Shown: positions 36,575 to 44,737 of the stretch, in pieces
Position numbering within the stretch: the first letter of the stretch is position 1
Layout of the letters: every line of letters starts with the position of its first letter
Source of the DNA: Halomonas sp. 25-S5
Lineage (GTDB): Bacteria > Pseudomonadota > Gammaproteobacteria > Pseudomonadales > Halomonadaceae
DNA: 64,000 nucleotides
Assembly (NCBI RefSeq): GCF_029889845.1
Contig: NZ_JARANV010000020.1
Span: 19,130 to 83,129 of the forward strand
Direction of reading: 5' to 3'
Position numbers and translations under genes: made by a program
The notes under the pieces: model-generated
What the model saw: the letters and a program-made list of their open reading frames with translations, nothing else
The model's database searches: none
Told to the model about the DNA's origin: nothing

Positions 36575-37250
36575 GGGAAGCTTCTCCTGAGGTGCTTGTT
36601 ATTACACCTCAGATTAGGCGCGTTCACTACCTATTGATATACGTAGTACTACCAATTTGTCTAGGTAAAAAGTCTAATCCCGAGATATCCATGGTAGGTT
36701 TCGGTTTGAACGAAGAATAGCGGATAGATTTCCCTCATAGCCCAGAATCACCCAGAGGCACCCCTTGCAGTGAATCACCAAACTACTGCTGAAGTAGGCC
36801 TCGTTGCTCGTGAAGCCGGATGACGAGGTAGTCGGCAAATGGGTATCCAACAGGCAGGCGGGCGGCGTGGTCACACAGAGCCTGCGGTAGTTCTGCTGCT
36901 CTGTCGGCAAGGTCGCAACTTTGGCTCATCCAGATAGATCCACGAGCGCAGGTCGGGTAGCAGCAGGCGGGCAGTTCGTCTGGCGAAGACGATGCCCCCT
37001 TGGCGTCGTAATCGTCGAAATAGAGATGAAGCCTGCTGAAAGGTGTAGTTTTTAGCTGTGATGTACCCACACTGCACACCGACCTACCGCTGGCCGCCGC
37101 GCGGGTCGGCGACTTGGGCTACCAGACGCCGAGGGAGATTGAATGTGCAGTTATGGCTTGAAAAATGTGTTCGCTCTGACTTGACCAGAACAACATGCTA
37201 CTAATCAAATTTTGGACCTGAGTTAGTCGATGAAAACTTTGACGTTAGTT
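36575..37250. other. Intergenic region with promoter and IS-like debris
   Basis: Next to the ligase start lies a candidate operator (36638-36652) and AT-rich promoter sequence. From about 36783 to 37079 the minus strand has an open frame of about 98 codons (HLYFDDYDAKGASSSPDELP, then AARLPVGYPFADYLVIRLHE) with no recognised family and no good start; it may be a gene relic. At about 37095-37135, VGDLGYQTPREIE on the + strand resembles the tail of an IS transposase. The AT-richer composition changes to GC-rich just right of this zone, so it is probably a block boundary. Confidence 0.4.
36638..36652. promoter_or_regulatory. Second copy of the LuxR-type operator motif
   Basis: TATACGTAGTACTAC, identical to 15 of the 20 bases of the palindrome at 32425-32444. 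The left flank is also related (TTCACTACCT here, TTCACCTACCT there). It lies about 64 bases before the acyl-CoA ligase start. The right arm is degenerate (CCAAT), so this site may be weaker. Confidence 0.7.
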
Positions 37251-38645
37251 CTATAAGTGAATGCCCCGATCATAGGCTGCAAGCACGGACTCATGCAGGG
37301 CTTCCGATAGCGTCGGATGGGGAAAGACCGTGCGCATGACCTCCAGCTCCGTTGTCTCCAAAGTTCGACCCAGCGCATAGGTGCCAATCAGCTCGGTCAC
37401 GTCCGGCCCGATCAGGTGAGCCCCCAGCAACTCGCCGCTGTGCGCATCCATTACCGTCTTCACTAAGCCCTGCGAGTCACCCAAGGCCAAGGCCTTGCCA
37501 TTGCCCACGAAGGAAAAACGGCCGACGGTGACCGCATGGCCGCGCTCCCGGGCGAGCGCTTCCGTCAACCCCACGCTGGCCACCTGGGGATGGCAGTAGG
37601 TGCAGTTGGGAACGGCTTCGGGATCCAGCGCATGCGCATCGGCAAGCCCCGCTATGCGCTCGATGCAGGCCACGCCCTCATGGCTGGCCTTGTGGGCGAG
37701 CCAGGGCGGACCGGCCACATCGCCGATGGCGTAGACTCCCGGTTCGCCGGTGGCCGACCAGCGATCCACCACGATGTGCCGGTTCTCCACCTGCACTGCG
37801 GTATTTTCCAGCCCCAGATCCTCGACATTGCCGACGATGCCCGCCGCCACTATCACCTTCTCGCTGTGATGGTCGAATCGTTCTCCAGCTGCGTCGACCG
37901 ACATTCGTACCCCCGAGGCCGTGACCGCCGGCGCCTCGGCCCGCACACCGACGTGAACGTCGATGCCCTGCTCGGCGAGCCGCGCATGCAGATGAGCGGC
38001 GATTTCCTCGTCCTCCTGCGGCACGATCCGTTCCGCCGCTTCCAGCAAGGTGACCTCGACGCCCAGCGCCGCATAGAAACTGGCGAACTCCACGCCGATC
38101 GCCCCGGCACCGATGACGGTCAACGAAGCGGGCAGGGCCTGGGGCGTCATCGCCTCGCGGGCCGTCCAGATGCATTCGCTATCCGGCGTGAACCCCGGCA
38201 GCTCGCGCGGCCGTGCACCGGTCGCCAGCACGATGTGGTCCGCGCTCACCTGCCGAGCACCGTCGCCGCCCTCAATGCGTACCCGGCCCTCACCCTGCAG
38301 GCTCGCCTGGCCCGTGAGCACCTGCACGCCATGCTTCTTGAGCAGGCCACGCACGCCACGGTTCAGACGGCCCGCCACCTCGCGTGAATGGGCGACGGCC
38401 GCCCGGATGTCAAATCGTACCGTGCCATCCATCACCACACCGAAGGCGCCGCTCGACTGCGCCTGCCGAAACAGCTCGGCCGAGCGCAGCAGCGTCTTGG
38501 TGGGAATGCACCCCCAGTTGAGGCACACGCCGCCAAGCTCGGCGCGCTCGACGATGGCCGTTGCGAAGCCCAGCTGGGCCGCGCGAATTGCCGCCACGTA
38601 GCCGCCCGGGCCGGCGCCGACGATGAGAACTTGAAACTGCGCCAT
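37251..38645 (-). CDS. lpdA: Dihydrolipoyl dehydrogenase (E3)
   Basis: A 464-residue flavoprotein that reoxidises lipoyl groups of a 2-oxoacid dehydrogenase complex with NAD. FAD site VGAGPGGYVAAIRAAQ, redox-active disulfide in GGVCLNWGCIPTKTLL (C-x4-C), NAD site TVIGAGAIGVEFASFYAALG, second FAD site VYAIGDVAGPPWLAHKA, and the C-terminal His-Glu pair in FPHPTLSEALHE. All catalytic features are intact. It is the last gene of the E1-E2-E3 operon, 9 bases after E2, so it is probably dedicated to this complex. Confidence 0.95.
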   Translation of the reverse strand: MAQFQVLIVGAGPGGYVAAIRAAQLGFATAIVERAELGGVCLNWGCIPTKTLLRSAELFRQAQSSGAFGVVMDGTVRFDIRAAVAHSREVAGRLNRGVRGLLKKHGVQVLTGQASLQGEGRVRIEGGDGARQVSADHIVLATGARPRELPGFTPDSECIWTAREAMTPQALPASLTVIGAGAIGVEFASFYAALGVEVTLLEAAERIVPQEDEEIAAHLHARLAEQGIDVHVGVRAEAPAVTASGVRMSVDAAGERFDHHSEKVIVAAGIVGNVEDLGLENTAVQVENRHIVVDRWSATGEPGVYAIGDVAGPPWLAHKASHEGVACIERIAGLADAHALDPEAVPNCTYCHPQVASVGLTEALARERGHAVTVGRFSFVGNGKALALGDSQGLVKTVMDAHSGELLGAHLIGPDVTELIGTYALGRTLETTELEVMRTVFPHPTLSEALHESVLAAYDRGIHL

Positions 38646-38654
38646 TGCGGTCTC

Positions 38655-39938
38655 CTATACCAGCAGTTCGAGCGGATCTTCGAGCAGTGCTTTGAGCTCA
38701 GCGAGAAACCGCGCGCCGACGGCGCCATCCACCACGCGGTGGTCGGCCGAGAGCGTCAACGTCATCAGGTTGCCCACGGCCAGACGGTCATCTCGCACCA
38801 CCGGCCGCTTCTCGACCGACCCCACGGCGAGGATGGCCGCCTGGGGCGGATTGACGATGGCGGCGAACTCGCGAACGCCGTACATACCCAGGTTGGATAT
38901 CGTGAACCCGCCCCCCTGATAGTCCGCAGGCGCCAGCTTGCCGTCGCGGGCCCGGTGAGCCAGCTCGCGAATCTCGCCGGAAAGCGTCGCCAGCCCCTTG
39001 CGGTCCGCCTCGCGGACGACCGGCGTCACCAGCCCTCCCGACGTCGCCACCGCCACGCAGATATCGACGTCTCGGTACTGCCGGATCGCCTCGTCGCTCC
39101 AACTGGCATTGACCTCCGGCACACGACGCAGCGCCCTGGCCGCGGCGAAGGCCACGAAATCGTTGACCGATAGCCGATACCGCGGCTCGGCCCGCTCGCC
39201 CTTGGCATTGAGCCGCTCGCGCAGCTCGAGGAGTTCGTCCAGCAGGCAGTCGATCGTCAGGTAGAAGTGCGGCACCTGCTGCTTCGATTCGCTCAGTCGC
39301 CAGGCGATGGTCTTGCGCATGGCGCTATGCGGGATCGTCTCGACCCGCTCGTTCGATGCCGCAGCCGTTCCCTCGGCGGGAGCGGCAGCTACGGCCGCCG
39401 AGGCGGAATCCCGGGCCCGCTCCACGTCGAGCCGGACGATCCGCCCATGGGGTCCGCTGCCCTCCAGCCCCTCCAGCGCGATGCCCTGCTCTGCCGCCAG
39501 GCGCCGAGCCAGCGGACTGGCAAAGATCCTGCCTTCCGCTCCCTCGGCCGCCCGGGGCGAACGCGGCACCGGCGTGGTGTCGGCCCGGGGGGATCGGGGG
39601 GTATCGGCGAGCGCACCACCCGGTGCGTCGGCCGGCGCCGTCTCGGCCGCTGCCGACGGCTCGACCGAGTAGCCCGTCAGCGCCGACGCCTCGTCGCCCG
39701 GCTCCATCAACACGCCGATGACGGTGCCCACCGGCACCCCATCGGTCTTGCCGGGCACCAGCACGCGACCCAGCACGCCGCTCGCCTCGGCCTCCACTTC
39801 CATGACCGCCTTGTCGGTTTCCAGCTCGGCCAGGGTCTCGCCCTTGGCGACCGACTCCCCCTCGGACTTGACCCAGCGCACCAGGGTCGCCTCTTCCATG
39901 CCGGCGGCGACCGACGGCAGCTTGATCTCGATTGCCAT
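38655..39938 (-). CDS. 2-oxoacid dehydrogenase dihydrolipoamide acyltransferase (E2)
   Basis: A 427-residue core subunit. It has one N-terminal lipoyl domain with the lipoylated lysine in ELETDKAVMEVEAE near residue 43, an Ala/Pro-rich linker, an E3/E1-binding domain (FASPLARRLAAEQGIALEGL, about residues 135-170), and the catalytic domain ending in LSADHRVVDGAVGARFLAEL with the H-x3-D active site. The single lipoyl domain fits acetoin, branched-chain or alternative pyruvate complexes rather than the three-domain enterobacterial AceF. Downstream of E1 in the same operon. Confidence 0.92.
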   Translation of the reverse strand: MAIEIKLPSVAAGMEEATLVRWVKSEGESVAKGETLAELETDKAVMEVEAEASGVLGRVLVPGKTDGVPVGTVIGVLMEPGDEASALTGYSVEPSAAAETAPADAPGGALADTPRSPRADTTPVPRSPRAAEGAEGRIFASPLARRLAAEQGIALEGLEGSGPHGRIVRLDVERARDSASAAVAAAPAEGTAAASNERVETIPHSAMRKTIAWRLSESKQQVPHFYLTIDCLLDELLELRERLNAKGERAEPRYRLSVNDFVAFAAARALRRVPEVNASWSDEAIRQYRDVDICVAVATSGGLVTPVVREADRKGLATLSGEIRELAHRARDGKLAPADYQGGGFTISNLGMYGVREFAAIVNPPQAAILAVGSVEKRPVVRDDRLAVGNLMTLTLSADHRVVDGAVGARFLAELKALLEDPLELLV

Positions 39939-40057
39939 GTTCAGGCCTCCTGCACGATGCCGGGCCAGCCGGCCCGGCGATCACGATTGTCAACGAGCGC
40001 CGGGGCATCGCCCCTCACCGCCTGGGGAGCTCGTGGTTGCATTGCGTGGTTTCCGGT

Positions 40058-42241
40058 TCAGTCCAGCGGACGGCCCTGCGCCGCCATCACCTGCCGCATG
40101 CCGGCCTCGATCTCCTCGGGGCCCGCACAGGCGGCGCGCTCCAGCACCTGGGAGATGCTCGGCGAGGCTTCGCCGCCATGCACGCGCTGCACCGGCTGGT
40201 CGAGCCAGTCCAGGAAGCGGCGCTGAATCTCATCGCCCAGCAGCACGCCATACGCCGTACCCAACGAGCCCTGTTCCACCACCAGCACGTTGTTGGTGCG
40301 ACGGATGCTGTCGCCGATGGTCTCCCAGTCGAGGCCGGCGCGATCCAGGCTGCGCAGGTCGATGACCTCGGCATCCACGCCCAGCCGTTCCGCCGCCTCG
40401 ACGCAGGGCGCCACCATGGAGAGGTAGGTCAGCACGGTGACGTCCCTGCCCGGCCTCACCACCTTCGCCTTGCCCAGGGGAATGCAGTAGTCCAGATCGT
40501 CCACCGGGCTCGGGGATTTGGCGTTGTAGAGGTCGGTATGTTCGATGACCAGCACCGGGTCCTCGCACTGCAGGGCGCTGTTCATCAGGCCCACGTAGTC
40601 GTACGGCGTGCTGGGCGCGACGATCCGCCAGCCCGGCGAAGTCGCAAAAATGCCGGCGGGGTCCATCGAGTGCTGGGAACCGTAGCCGGTCCCCATGGCC
40701 ACCTTGGTGCGCAGCACCAGCGGCATGGAACTGTCGCCGCCGAACATGTGCCGCGCCTTGGCGATCTGGTTGAAGACCTGATCGGCGGCCACCCACATGA
40801 AATCCGGATACATGAACTCCACCACCGGGCGATAGCGGCCATCCATGGCGATGCCGCCCCCCAGGCCGACGAAGGCGTTCTCGCTGATCGGCGTGCCCAG
40901 GCAACGGTCCGGAAACGCCTGGGCCAGACCGCGGGTCGCCCCGTTGGTGCCGCCCTTCAGGCGGTGCACGTCCTCGCCCATCACCACGATGCGCTCGTCG
41001 CTTTCCATGCGCCGGTGCATCACCTCCGCCACGCTGTCGACGAACTTGCGCGGCTCCAGCGTGCCACCGTAGGCCTCCTGCTCCACGTAACGGGCCGACG
41101 CCAGCTCGGAGAGGCCGCCGCGCACGTGAGCGTCGCGGAAATCGGGCGAGGGCCACAGATCAGCGCGCACCGCGGGTTTCTTGCCGCCGGTATCCAACAG
41201 CTCGGCCGCAGCGCGCTCCATGGCGCTCCGGGCCCGCTCGCGCAGACCAGCCACGCCGGCCTCGTCGATCAGCCGCCGCTCGACCATGGCCTTGGCCACC
41301 CGGTCGAGAGGATCTCGATCGCGCCATTCGGCCTCCTCCTCCTTGGTGCGATAGCCGAAGGCGCTGCCGGGCAACGGGCCGTTCTGGTGGAAGAATCGGT
41401 AGACGTCGGCTTCGATGAGGGTCGGCCCGCCACCTTCGCGCATGATGGCCAGCGCCTCCTGCATCGCCATGTGCACCGCCAGCGGGTCCATACCATCCAC
41501 CTTCCAGGCGGGAATGCCGAAAGCCTGACCCCGCGACGACAGGCGCGCCTCGGCAGTCACCTCGCCGACCTCAGTGGAGACTGCATAGCGGTTGTTCTCG
41601 ATGAAGAAGCACAGCGGCAGCTTCCAGGCCGCCGCCAGGTTCATGGTCTCCAGCACCGAGCCGATGTTCACCGCGCCGTCGCCGAAATAGGTCACCGCCA
41701 CCTCGCCCGTGCCCGCGCGGCGATGCGCCCAGGCGGCACCCGCCGCCATTGGCACGCCACCGCCGACGATGGCATTGGTGCCCAGCACCCCGGCATCCGC
41801 CCAGCGCAGGTGCATGGAGCCACCACGCCCACGGCAGAACCCCTGCGACAAGCCCATGATTTCCGCCAACGTGCGCTGCAGCAGCGCCTGGGTGGAATTG
41901 CTCACCGGCTGCGCCGGATCCAGGCCTTGCGGCGCCACGAAATGCAGGCTCTTGGCCAGGAACTGATGATGGGCACGATGCGAGCCGTTGATCTGATCCG
42001 AGCTGCGCAGCGCCAGCGCCGAACCGACCGCACCGCCCTCCTGACCGATGCTCGAGTGGGCCGGGCCGTGAACCAGGCCCTGCCCCGCCAGCTCCAACAC
42101 CTTCTCTTCGAACGCCCGAATCAGGTGCAGGCTCACCAGCGTGGTCGCCAACAGCGAGGCATCCGCACGTTGCCAATCGCGCTCGGTGGTCGCGAGCTCG
42201 CGCCAGGGCGCCTGAACCGTCAGCTTGCGGGAACGGGGCAT
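40058..42241 (-). CDS. 2-oxoacid/acetoin-type dehydrogenase E1, fused alpha-beta subunits
   Basis: About 727 residues, alpha subunit followed by beta in one chain. Alpha part: GSMHLRWADAGVLGTNAIVG, then the ThDP-binding GDGAVNIGSVLETMNLAAAW ending IENN. Beta part: VMGEDVHRLKGGTNGATRGL, PISENAFVGLGGGIAMDGRY and the C-terminal EQGSLGTAYGVLLGDEIQ. The start at 42241 (MPRSRKLTV) has AGAGGAGA 7 bases upstream; an upstream in-frame ATG at 42298 lies inside the preceding SDR gene. It decarboxylates a 2-oxoacid or cleaves acetoin and acylates E2. The substrate is not determined; the flanking SDRs favour an acetoin/diol or hydroxyacid route. Confidence 0.88.
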   Translation of the reverse strand: MPRSRKLTVQAPWRELATTERDWQRADASLLATTLVSLHLIRAFEEKVLELAGQGLVHGPAHSSIGQEGGAVGSALALRSSDQINGSHRAHHQFLAKSLHFVAPQGLDPAQPVSNSTQALLQRTLAEIMGLSQGFCRGRGGSMHLRWADAGVLGTNAIVGGGVPMAAGAAWAHRRAGTGEVAVTYFGDGAVNIGSVLETMNLAAAWKLPLCFFIENNRYAVSTEVGEVTAEARLSSRGQAFGIPAWKVDGMDPLAVHMAMQEALAIMREGGGPTLIEADVYRFFHQNGPLPGSAFGYRTKEEEAEWRDRDPLDRVAKAMVERRLIDEAGVAGLRERARSAMERAAAELLDTGGKKPAVRADLWPSPDFRDAHVRGGLSELASARYVEQEAYGGTLEPRKFVDSVAEVMHRRMESDERIVVMGEDVHRLKGGTNGATRGLAQAFPDRCLGTPISENAFVGLGGGIAMDGRYRPVVEFMYPDFMWVAADQVFNQIAKARHMFGGDSSMPLVLRTKVAMGTGYGSQHSMDPAGIFATSPGWRIVAPSTPYDYVGLMNSALQCEDPVLVIEHTDLYNAKSPSPVDDLDYCIPLGKAKVVRPGRDVTVLTYLSMVAPCVEAAERLGVDAEVIDLRSLDRAGLDWETIGDSIRRTNNVLVVEQGSLGTAYGVLLGDEIQRRFLDWLDQPVQRVHGGEASPSISQVLERAACAGPEEIEAGMRQVMAAQGRPLD

Positions 42242-42266
42242 ATCAATCTCCTCTCGATAAGGTGCG

Positions 42267-43067
42267 TTACAGGTAGCCATTGGCGGTCCAGCCGCCATCC
42301 AGTCCGACGATCTGCCCCGTCATGAAGCGCGTCTCGGTAGACGCTAGAAAGAACGCCAGGTCCGCGACTTCCTCGACGGTGCCGAACCGCCCCTGGGGAG
42401 TCCGCCCCAGCAGCGCCTCGGCATCCACGCGCCCATCGGCGATCAGCTCCTCGAGCAGCGCCGTGCGAATGTAGCCCGGCGCGATGGCATTGACGCGGAT
42501 ATTGAGCTCCGCCCACTCCACCGCCAGCGACTTGGTCATCATCGCCACACCGCTCTTGGTCGCGCAGTACCCCAGCCGGTTGGGGGCGGCAACGACGCCG
42601 TACATGGAACACAGGTTGAGAATCACGCTCTCGGTGTCACTGGCCGATACCAGCCGAGCGAACTCGCGCGCGCACAGGAAAACCCCGGTCAAGTTGACGT
42701 CCAGGGTGCGCCTCCACTCGTCGAGCCCCAGCTCCAGCGTCGGCCGGTTGCAGGAAATGCCGGCGTTGTTGACCAACACCGCCAGCTGCGAGTAGCGCTC
42801 GACGGCCAGCCGCATGGCCTGGGCTACGTCCTCCTCGGAGGTCACTGAGCCCACGTACGTGGAGGCCACGCCACCGTGAGAGCGGATATTCCCGGCGCAG
42901 CTCGCGGCGGCCGCTTCGTCGCGGTCGAAGATCAGCACCGGATGGCCCGCCTCGGCAAAGCGCCTGGCTATCGTCGCCCCGATCCCCTTGCCGCCGCCGG
43001 TCACCACCACGGCACCTCTCATGGCGGGATGCTGCTCACTTCCGCTACTGCCTCGTGACGTCATCAT
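42267..43067 (-). CDS. Short-chain dehydrogenase/reductase (SDR)
   Basis: A 266-residue SDR with VTGGGKGIGATIARRFAEAG, the NNAGIS motif, LNLCSMYGVVAAPNRLGYCATKSG (S and Y-x3-K active site) and the C-terminal GQIVGLDGGWTANGYL. It is the first gene of the leftward unit with E1, E2 and E3 (25 bases before the E1 start) and probably makes the substrate of the complex by oxidising a hydroxyl group. An internal ATG at 43022 (MRGAVVV) is an alternative start; neither has a strong ribosome binding site. A second SDR is divergent at 43224. Confidence 0.87.
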   Translation of the reverse strand: MMTSRGSSGSEQHPAMRGAVVVTGGGKGIGATIARRFAEAGHPVLIFDRDEAAAASCAGNIRSHGGVASTYVGSVTSEEDVAQAMRLAVERYSQLAVLVNNAGISCNRPTLELGLDEWRRTLDVNLTGVFLCAREFARLVSASDTESVILNLCSMYGVVAAPNRLGYCATKSGVAMMTKSLAVEWAELNIRVNAIAPGYIRTALLEELIADGRVDAEALLGRTPQGRFGTVEEVADLAFFLASTETRFMTGQIVGLDGGWTANGYL

Positions 43068-43136
43068 TGCCTGAAAGCCTGCCCTGTCTTTTCATATCTC
43101 ATTGTTTTTCATAGACAAATCATGGAAACCAAAAAG

Positions 43137-43190
43137 TTGTCATATGACCTTACGTTCGACTAAGATGAAACTTGTCATACGACATGACAA
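43137..43190. promoter_or_regulatory. Candidate FadR-type GntR operators in the divergent SDR promoter
   Basis: Two related dyads: GTCATATGAC (43139-43148, preceded by TT) and TTGTCATACGACATGACAA (43172-43190, arms TTGTCAT / ATGACAA with a 5-base spacer). Both contain the TTGTCATAyGAC core common for FCD-domain GntR repressors. They lie between the divergent SDR genes, with the second site 34 bases before the rightward start codon, so both transcription units would be covered by the regulator encoded at 44006. Confidence 0.7.
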
Positions 43191-43223
43191 CGCAACTTTA
43201 GTCGAATATAAAGAGAACCCGTC

Positions 43224-43958
43224 ATGCCACAACAACGCCAACGAGTCGCCGTCATCACCGGTGCCGCCGGGGAGATTTCCCAGCAAATCGCCCTGTTTTT
43301 CAGCAAGCGAAACATCAAGTTGGTACTAACCGACATCGACGAGGCGAGTCTTGAGAGCTTCGCCGCCACGCTGGGCGGCGAGCCCGACTGCCTGGCCATT
43401 CGCCACGATGTCGCTAAGATGGAGGACGCCGAGCGCGTTGCCGAAGCATGTCGGGAGGCCTTCGGTCAGGTGGATTACATCGTCACCGGTGCCGGTCTCT
43501 ACCAGCACCTGTCGCTGGCGGAGATCGGCGAAGCGGATTGGAGAAAGAGCATGGCCATCAACCTGGACGGTGTCTTCTTCACCATCCAGGCCCTGCGGCC
43601 GCTCTTGAGCGAGGACAGTTCGATCGTCAACATCGCCTCGCTGGCTGGCCAGCGAGGCAGCCTGAACCATACGCCCTATGCGGCGGCGAAAGGCGGCGTA
43701 CTGACGCTCACCCGGTCACTGGCCCAGGAGCTCGCACCGCACACTCGCGTCAATGCCATATCGCCGGGACTCATCGATACGCGGATGATGGAGTCGCTGG
43801 ATGCGGCCAAACGCCAGGCCATGATCGGCACCACCCCCTTGCAGCGCCTGGGCCGGCCCGATGAAATCGCCAGCGTCGTCGACTTCCTGTGCAGTGATGC
43901 TGCCAGCTTCATGACCGGAGAAAGCCTCCAGGTTAATGGCGGGCTCTATATCAACTGA
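43224..43958 (+). CDS. Short-chain dehydrogenase/reductase (SDR)
   Basis: A 244-residue SDR resembling 3-oxoacyl-ACP reductase-type or polyol dehydrogenases: VITGAAGEISQQIALFF at the cofactor loop (the last canonical glycine is replaced by S), SIVNIASLAGQRGSLNHTPY, AAKGG (Y-x3-K), INAISPGLIDTRM and GESLQVNGGLYIN. It is divergent from the E1-E2-E3 unit and 47 bases upstream of the GntR gene, so it likely forms a two-gene operon with that regulator. The substrate is unknown. Confidence 0.87.
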   Translation: MPQQRQRVAVITGAAGEISQQIALFFSKRNIKLVLTDIDEASLESFAATLGGEPDCLAIRHDVAKMEDAERVAEACREAFGQVDYIVTGAGLYQHLSLAEIGEADWRKSMAINLDGVFFTIQALRPLLSEDSSIVNIASLAGQRGSLNHTPYAAAKGGVLTLTRSLAQELAPHTRVNAISPGLIDTRMMESLDAAKRQAMIGTTPLQRLGRPDEIASVVDFLCSDAASFMTGESLQVNGGLYIN

Positions 43959-44005
43959 CACACGAAGGCGCGCTTTTTGGCCGAAGAGCGCCGCCTTCTT
44001 TCGCA

Positions 44006-44737
44006 ATGGACGCCCTAATGAACACAGCACCTTCAAGCACCATCGCACGAGGCCACTCCCTGCCGGACGAAGTGGCCAAGCGCATCCGAACGTCCATCGA
44101 AAGCGGCAGCATAGAGCCGGGCAAGCGCTTGCCCACCCAGCAGGAGCTCGCCGAAGCCTATGGCGTCAGCCGCCCGGTGATTCGAGAAGCCGTCTCCATC
44201 CTGAAGTCAGACGGCCTGGTGATCTCGCAGCAGGGGCGCGGTCACTTCGTCAACCCGCAAGGGGCCTCGGTCTTCCGTCTCGAGCCCAGCTTCGAAGACA
44301 AGGAAGACCTTGCCGACCTGTTTCAATTCCTCATGGCCGTGGAAGTGGCGGCCACCGAACAGGCCGCCACCCGCCGCTCCCCCAGCGACCTCGACGCCAT
44401 CCGCCAGCATCTCGACGGGCTGGAAATCGCTATTCGGGAAAATCGCAACGGGGTCGAAGAGGACATGAAGTTCCATAGCGCCATTCTCCAGGCCACTCAC
44501 AACGCCTACTTCATCAGCTTCGGCGAATTCCTGGAGTCGCGCGTCCGCAACCTGATCCGCACCGCTCGCAAGAACACCGCGCGCAGCCAGGACATGGTCA
44601 AGCGCGTGCAGCATGAGCACGAAGCGATCTTCAAGGCCATTGCCGCTCAGGATGCCGAAGGCGCCCGGGCTGCCGCCGCTCATCACCTCGACAACGCCGC
44701 CCAGCGGCTGCGCATCTACCTGACACCCGCCGATTGA
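44006..44737 (+). CDS. FadR-subfamily GntR transcriptional regulator (FCD domain)
   Basis: A 243-residue regulator. The N-terminal winged helix has LPDEVAKRIRTSIESGSIEP, then GKRLPTQQELAEAYGVSRPV and IREAVSILKSDGL. The all-helical FCD ligand domain (about 95-235) includes EDMKFHSAILQATHNAYF and HEAIFKAIAAQDAEGARAA with the usual metal-binding D/H positions. Such proteins sense carboxylic acids and control dehydrogenase operons. A start four codons later (44018) is also possible. The last 107 bases are overlapped on the other strand by the extended 3' end of the ydiJ-like gene. Confidence 0.88.
   Translation: MDALMNTAPSSTIARGHSLPDEVAKRIRTSIESGSIEPGKRLPTQQELAEAYGVSRPVIREAVSILKSDGLVISQQGRGHFVNPQGASVFRLEPSFEDKEDLADLFQFLMAVEVAATEQAATRRSPSDLDAIRQHLDGLEIAIRENRNGVEEDMKFHSAILQATHNAYFISFGEFLESRVRNLIRTARKNTARSQDMVKRVQHEHEAIFKAIAAQDAEGARAAAAHHLDNAAQRLRIYLTPAD

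Noticed and set aside
36783..37079. 98-codon minus-strand frame as a functional gene
   Set aside because: No ribosome binding site, no recognised family, overlapping alternative frames and nearby IS debris; described only as a possible relic.
39932..42325. Open frame of about 797 codons on the + strand opposite the E1 gene
   Set aside because: Antisense to the E1 fusion whose ThDP motifs are intact; composition is typical of a shadow frame (many His/Arg/Gln).
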